The notes under the pieces: generated by a model
Seen by the model: the letters and a program-made list of their open reading frames with translations, nothing else
Database searches by the model: none
Told to the model about the DNA's origin: nothing
Part shown: piece by piece, positions 14,977 to 17,724 of the stretch
Layout: each line of letters starts with the position of its first letter
How positions within the stretch are numbered: the stretch's first letter is position 1
Origin: JADGGV01 sp035715725
GTDB lineage: Bacteria; Gemmatimonadota; Gemmatimonadetes; Longimicrobiales; RSA9
Direction: 5' to 3'
Assembly: GCA_035715725.1 (NCBI GenBank)
Contig: DASTKT010000018.1
Coordinates: 1-17,724, forward strand
Length of the DNA stretch: 17,724 nt
Position numbers and translations under genes: made by a program

Positions 14977-15006
14977 AATATACCCGGGCTCGCCCGGATC
15001 GGCCAA
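14977..15006 (-). promoter_or_regulatory. predicted sigma70-type promoter for rimO
   Basis: On the minus strand TTGGCC (15006-15001, four of six to TTGACA) is followed after 18 bases by TATATT (14982-14977, five of six to TATAAT). The TATATT stands out as an AT island in very GC-rich sequence. It lies 24 bases before the TTG start and just after the hairpin that ends the lolA unit, which fits a new transcription start for the rimO-lnt chain. Confidence 0.5.
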
Positions 15007-15023
15007 CCGGAGGGCGGAACGTC

Positions 15024-15052
15024 CGAGCGGCCCGGTCACCCCGGGCCGCTCG
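15024..15052 (-). terminator. 12-bp hairpin downstream of lolA
   Basis: Arms cgagcggcccgg (15024-15035) and ccgggccgctcg (15041-15052) pair perfectly with a 5-base loop, beginning 26 bases after the lolA stop codon. The minus-strand sequence that follows (GACGTTCC) has no long T-run. The strength of the stem and its place between lolA and the rimO promoter support a transcription end point, possibly Rho-assisted. Confidence 0.6.
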
Positions 15053-15078
15053 CGATCGTTCGGCCTCCGTCCAGCCGG

Positions 15079-15999
15079 TCAGCCGCGCTCGACCACGTGG
15101 GCGTCCGCGGGCGGCGTGAAGCGGAACAGGTCCGAGCGCACCGGCGCGTTCGTGCGCAGCCCGGAGAGCTCGAAGTGGCGGACGTTGCCGTTGTCCTCGG
15201 TGATCTCGAAGCGGCGCGCGAGGTAGTCGCTCGGATCGATCCAGACGCGCAGCTTTCGATACCCCAGCTCCGCCGTGCTCCGCGGGACCAGCGTCAGGAC
15301 GTACGCGTCGTGCCCCGCCACCTTCTCGCGGCCGTCCAGCGTGGCGATGAAGCGGCGCGCCGGATCGCCCAGGAACTGCGCCTGGAGGTCAACGCCGCCG
15401 CCCGCCGCCGCGGACGGCATGCGGATCACCTGCTTCGCGTCCACGCTCGGGTAATAGACCCAGAAGTAGCGGCCGTCGCTCACGATGACATCCCCGGCCG
15501 GCTCCGTGAAGCGCATGAGGAAGCGGTCCGGCCGGCGCTGGTACATCTTGCCGCGGCTCGTGTGCGAGTCCCCGAGCATCGGGTTCCGGAGCTGCTGGAC
15601 GAAGTCCGCCTGCAGCGTCTGCACCTTCTGGTACGCCGCCGAGGCCCGGTTCAGGATCGCGGTGGCGCTCACGCCCTGCCGCTCCGGCGCGGCACCGCCG
15701 TCCGGCGCCGATTTCGTCGCGGACGCGGCGGGAATGGCCGGGACGGGCGCCGCCGCGGCCGGTGCCGCGGCGGACGCCGGAGCGTCGGCCGGGCCGGCTC
15801 CGCCCGCGGCCTCCGCCGCCGGAGTCGGGGCCGCCGGCCGGTCGGCCGGGGCCTGCGCGCTCGGCTCGCTCGCGGCGACGCTCGGCGAGCTCCGCGCGGC
15901 GCCGGCCGCCTCGCCGGCGCGCCCGCCGCGCCCGCAAGCCAGTGCGGCGACGCAGAGCGCCGCCGCGAGGGTTCGATGGATGACGGAGTTCGTTCGCAT
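15079..15999 (-). CDS. lolA: LolA-like outer-membrane lipoprotein carrier with long Ala/Pro linker
   Basis: This is a 306-residue protein. The C-terminal about 195 residues match the LolA fold. The helix ILNRASAAYQKVQTLQADFVQ starts it, followed by RGKMYQRRPDRFLMRFTEP, DGRYFWVYYPSVDAKQV and LRVWIDPSDYLARRFEI. LolA carries mature lipoproteins across the periplasm from LolCDE. The N-terminus is a signal sequence with AALAC (Cys22), which could be a lipobox although Ala at -3 is atypical. An about 85-residue linker of Ala, Pro, Gly and Ser follows (about 24-108). Standard LolA is soluble and about 200 residues, so a tether would be unusual. It follows the PilZ gene by 75 bases, with ftsK beyond; ftsK-lolA adjacency also occurs in E. 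coli. No clear Shine-Dalgarno precedes the ATG. A LolA-fold protein with another role is possible. Confidence 0.82.
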   Translation of the reverse strand: MRTNSVIHRTLAAALCVAALACGRGGRAGEAAGAARSSPSVAASEPSAQAPADRPAAPTPAAEAAGGAGPADAPASAAAPAAAAPVPAIPAASATKSAPDGGAAPERQGVSATAILNRASAAYQKVQTLQADFVQQLRNPMLGDSHTSRGKMYQRRPDRFLMRFTEPAGDVIVSDGRYFWVYYPSVDAKQVIRMPSAAAGGGVDLQAQFLGDPARRFIATLDGREKVAGHDAYVLTLVPRSTAELGYRKLRVWIDPSDYLARRFEITEDNGNVRHFELSGLRTNAPVRSDLFRFTPPADAHVVERG

Positions 16000-16074
16000 G
16001 GTCCGATGACTGTGGTCGTCCGGGCTCCGGTCTGGTACACGGCCCCGGAATCGGCGTTCCTCGGACCCGGCGCG

Positions 16075-16425
16075 CTACAGCGGGAAATCCGGGTAGGTCG
16101 CGTGGATGTGGCGCTGCTCCGCGAGCAGGATGCGGAACGGGACGGCATGGCGAGGATCGAGCGTCAGGCCGACGTGCCCCGGCTGCGCCCAGACCACTAC
16201 CCCGACGATCGGGACCTCCTCGCCGCGGCTGAAGCGGAGCGTGCCTTCGACCGTGGCGCCGATGTCCGGCGCGGCGGCGTCGCCCGGGACGAGGCAGCGG
16301 ACGCCCGACTCCGAGCAGTCGTAGACCGCCCACGCCATTCCCTCGCCCAGAAGTCGCGGGCGCTCCCGCACCGGGAAGCGCAGGCGGTAGGAACCGCGAC
16401 GGTCCTGCGGGTTGATCGATGACAC
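16075..16425 (-). CDS. PilZ domain protein
   Basis: The 116-residue single-domain protein is probably a cyclic di-GMP receptor. The two binding signatures are present: RxxxR as R10-R14 (RRGSYR) and DxSxxG as D36, S38, G41 (DCSESGVR). The beta-barrel strands that follow (TVEGTLRFS, PIVGVVVWAQ, HVGLTLD) fit the fold. A short C-terminal helix (FRILLAEQRHI) ends the protein. No output domain is attached, so it must act through a partner not visible here. AGGAG lies 9 bases before the ATG. It sits between ftsK and the LolA-like gene, and a short perfect dyad lies about 20 bases upstream of the start. Confidence 0.85.
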   Translation of the reverse strand: MSSINPQDRRGSYRLRFPVRERPRLLGEGMAWAVYDCSESGVRCLVPGDAAAPDIGATVEGTLRFSRGEEVPIVGVVVWAQPGHVGLTLDPRHAVPFRILLAEQRHIHATYPDFPL

Positions 16426-16444
16426 GGCGCTCCTTCCGGCTGGG

Positions 16445-16457
16445 GTGACCGGGTCAC
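16445..16457. promoter_or_regulatory. 13-bp perfect dyad upstream of the PilZ gene
   Basis: The sequence gtgaccgggtcac has two perfect 6-base arms around one central base. It lies 20 bases upstream of the PilZ ATG, just before the ribosome-binding site. It could be an operator for a dimeric regulator or part of a leader hairpin. A chance occurrence cannot be excluded. Confidence 0.3.
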
Positions 16458-16484
16458 GCGCGGGGCGCCCGCACGGCGGCGGAC

Positions 16485-16506
16485 GGCCGCGTGGCGGCGC
16501 GCGGCC
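16485..16506 (-). terminator. possible hairpin after ftsK
   Basis: A 7-bp stem ggccgcg/cgcggcc with an 8-base loop starts 4 bases past the ftsK stop codon. No T-run follows, and background GC content makes such stems common, so this is a weak call. Confidence 0.3.
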
Positions 16507-16509
16507 GGC

Positions 16510-17724
16510 TCAGTCGTCGCCGCAGATCGCCGCCAGCGACTCGTAGCCGACCAGCACCTCGCGGGGGCGCGAGCCGTCGGGCGGCCCGAGCACGCCGGCC
16601 ACGTGGAGCTGGTCGATGATCCGGGCGGCGCGGCCGTAGCCGATCTTGAGCCGCCGCTGGAGCAGCGACGTCGAGCCCTGCTGCGCCTGGATGCAGACCT
16701 CGGCGGCGTCGCGGAAGAGCTTGTCGCGCTCCTCGGTGCTGGCCTCGCCGAGCTCCGCGCCCGCCTCCTCGGCCTCGCGCGCGCGGACCGCCTCCAGGAT
16801 GTCCTCCTCCAGCTCGTTCGGCATCGCCCGCGTGCGGCTCTGGTCGCGGTACCACTTCATGAGCCGGTCCGTCTCGTCCGTGGCCAGGTACGCGCCCTGG
16901 ATGCGCACCGGGTCCGACGTGCCGGGCGGGAGGAAGAGCATGTCGCCGTTGCCGAGCAGCGCGTCCGCGCCGTTCTGGTCGAGGATCGTGCGGGAATCGA
17001 CCTTCGCGCTCACGCGGAACGCGATGCGGCACGGGAAGTTCGCCTTGATCAACCCCGTGATGACGTTCACGCTCGGACGCTGCGTCGCCACGATGAGGTG
17101 GATGCCGATGGCGCGCGCCTTCTGCGCGAGCTGCGCCAGCGGCTTCTCGACCTCCGCCTGCACGGCCATCATCAGGTCCGCCAGCTCGTCGATGATGACG
17201 ACGATGAACGGGAGCGGCCCGTCCTTGTAGATGTAGGCGTCCTCGTCCGTGCCGTCGCCGACCGGGTTCGCGCGCCGGATGATCTGGCCCTCCTCGACCC
17301 GGCGGTTGAATTCGCCGAGCGAGCGCACGCCGTTCACGGAGAGCAGCTCGTAGCGGCGCTCCATCTCGAGCACCGCCCACTTCAGCACGGTGGCTGCGTC
17401 CTGCGGGTTCGTGATGACCGGATGTCGCAGGTGCGGGAGGTCGCCGTACATGCTCAGCTCGACCATCTTCGGGTCGACCATGAGCAGGCGCAGCTCCTTC
17501 GGCGAGTGCCGGTAGACGAGGCTCGTGATGATCGTGTTGACGCACACCGACTTCCCCGAGCCCGTGGCGCCGGCGATCAGCAGGTGCGGCATCTTGGCCA
17601 GGTCCGCTACGTAGGGCTTCCCCGTCAGGTCCTTGCCGAGCGCGAGCGGGAGTGCGCCCTTCGCCTTCTGGAAGACGCCCGCCTCGAGGATCTCCCGCAG
17701 CGAGACGACCTCCGCCTGCGGGTT
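16510..17724 (-). CDS. ftsK: DNA translocase FtsK/SpoIIIE, C-terminal part (5' end outside window)
   Basis: The frame is open from the right edge, so only the last 404 residues are seen; the membrane and linker domains lie outside. The visible part begins in the motor domain (NPQAEVVSLREIL). Walker A is GATGSGKS (residues 53-60 of the visible part) and Walker B is VVIIDELADLM. Conserved motor segments include MVDPKMVELS, HLIVATQRPSVNVITG and GADALLGNGDMLFL. A Glu-rich segment (about EEDILEAVRAREAEEAGAEL) joins it to the C-terminal winged-helix gamma domain. There, LLQRRLKIGYGRAARIIDQL is the helix set that reads polar DNA motifs and, in E. coli, activates XerCD. FtsK pumps DNA at the septum so that chromosome termini segregate. 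An internal Met at 17592 is not the start. Confidence 0.96.
   Translation of the reverse strand, partial: NPQAEVVSLREILEAGVFQKAKGALPLALGKDLTGKPYVADLAKMPHLLIAGATGSGKSVCVNTIITSLVYRHSPKELRLLMVDPKMVELSMYGDLPHLRHPVITNPQDAATVLKWAVLEMERRYELLSVNGVRSLGEFNRRVEEGQIIRRANPVGDGTDEDAYIYKDGPLPFIVVIIDELADLMMAVQAEVEKPLAQLAQKARAIGIHLIVATQRPSVNVITGLIKANFPCRIAFRVSAKVDSRTILDQNGADALLGNGDMLFLPPGTSDPVRIQGAYLATDETDRLMKWYRDQSRTRAMPNELEEDILEAVRAREAEEAGAELGEASTEERDKLFRDAAEVCIQAQQGSTSLLQRRLKIGYGRAARIIDQLHVAGVLGPPDGSRPREVLVGYESLAAICGDD

Noticed and set aside
16000..16074. Possible promoter or RNA in the spacer between the PilZ and LolA-like genes
   Set aside because: No -35/-10 pair, strong stem or conserved motif could be found in these 75 bases.

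Overview
The window is high-GC bacterial chromosome with 17 protein-coding genes, all on the minus strand and packed with almost no spacers. The gene content (LolA, Lnt, a secreted possible beta-barrel protein, lipoprotein-like precursors) indicates a diderm. A SpoIID-like lipoprotein, a YlbF-family protein and an inositol-phosphate synthase paired with a CDP-alcohol phosphatidyltransferase, together with the codon bias, suggest Gemmatimonadota or a close relative. That placement is inference and was not computed. No rRNA, tRNA, CRISPR array, integrase or transposase was seen.

Layout in transcription order (high to low coordinates): the C-terminal motor part of FtsK (cut by the window edge), a small PilZ protein, and a LolA-like carrier with a long Ala/Pro linker, closed by a 12-bp hairpin. 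A sigma70-like promoter then precedes rimO. From rimO the genes run as a tight chain: hemL, a SpoIID/LytB lipoprotein, a secreted possible barrel protein, a Gfo/Idh/MocA oxidoreductase and lnt. Several of these junctions are ATGA or GTGA stop/start overlaps. A second promoter-like site sits on the lnt stop codon and leads into rpmE, prfA, prmC, a YlbF-family gene, a CDP-alcohol phosphatidyltransferase, ino1, tmk and a C-terminal processing protease (ctpA). The left edge is a 10-bp tandem repeat.

Functional themes are: translation (RF1, its methyltransferase PrmC, L31, RimO modification of S12); envelope biogenesis (Lnt, LolA, CtpA, SpoIID-like protein, possible barrel protein); inositol phospholipid synthesis (Ino1 plus the phosphatidyltransferase); chromosome segregation (FtsK); and nucleotide and tetrapyrrole precursors (Tmk, HemL).

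I see no complete new multi-gene system. The most interesting signals are two unrelated palindromic sequences that are translated as part of essential-type genes. One is an about 70-bp palindrome inside an about 57-residue insertion in RimO. The other is a nested palindrome spanning the tmk start codon and encoding an Asn/Ala-rich N-terminal tail. Both recall in-frame palindromic elements such as those known from Rickettsia. The rpmE leader and the rpmE/prfA junction also carry terminator-like hairpins in positions that suggest attenuation.
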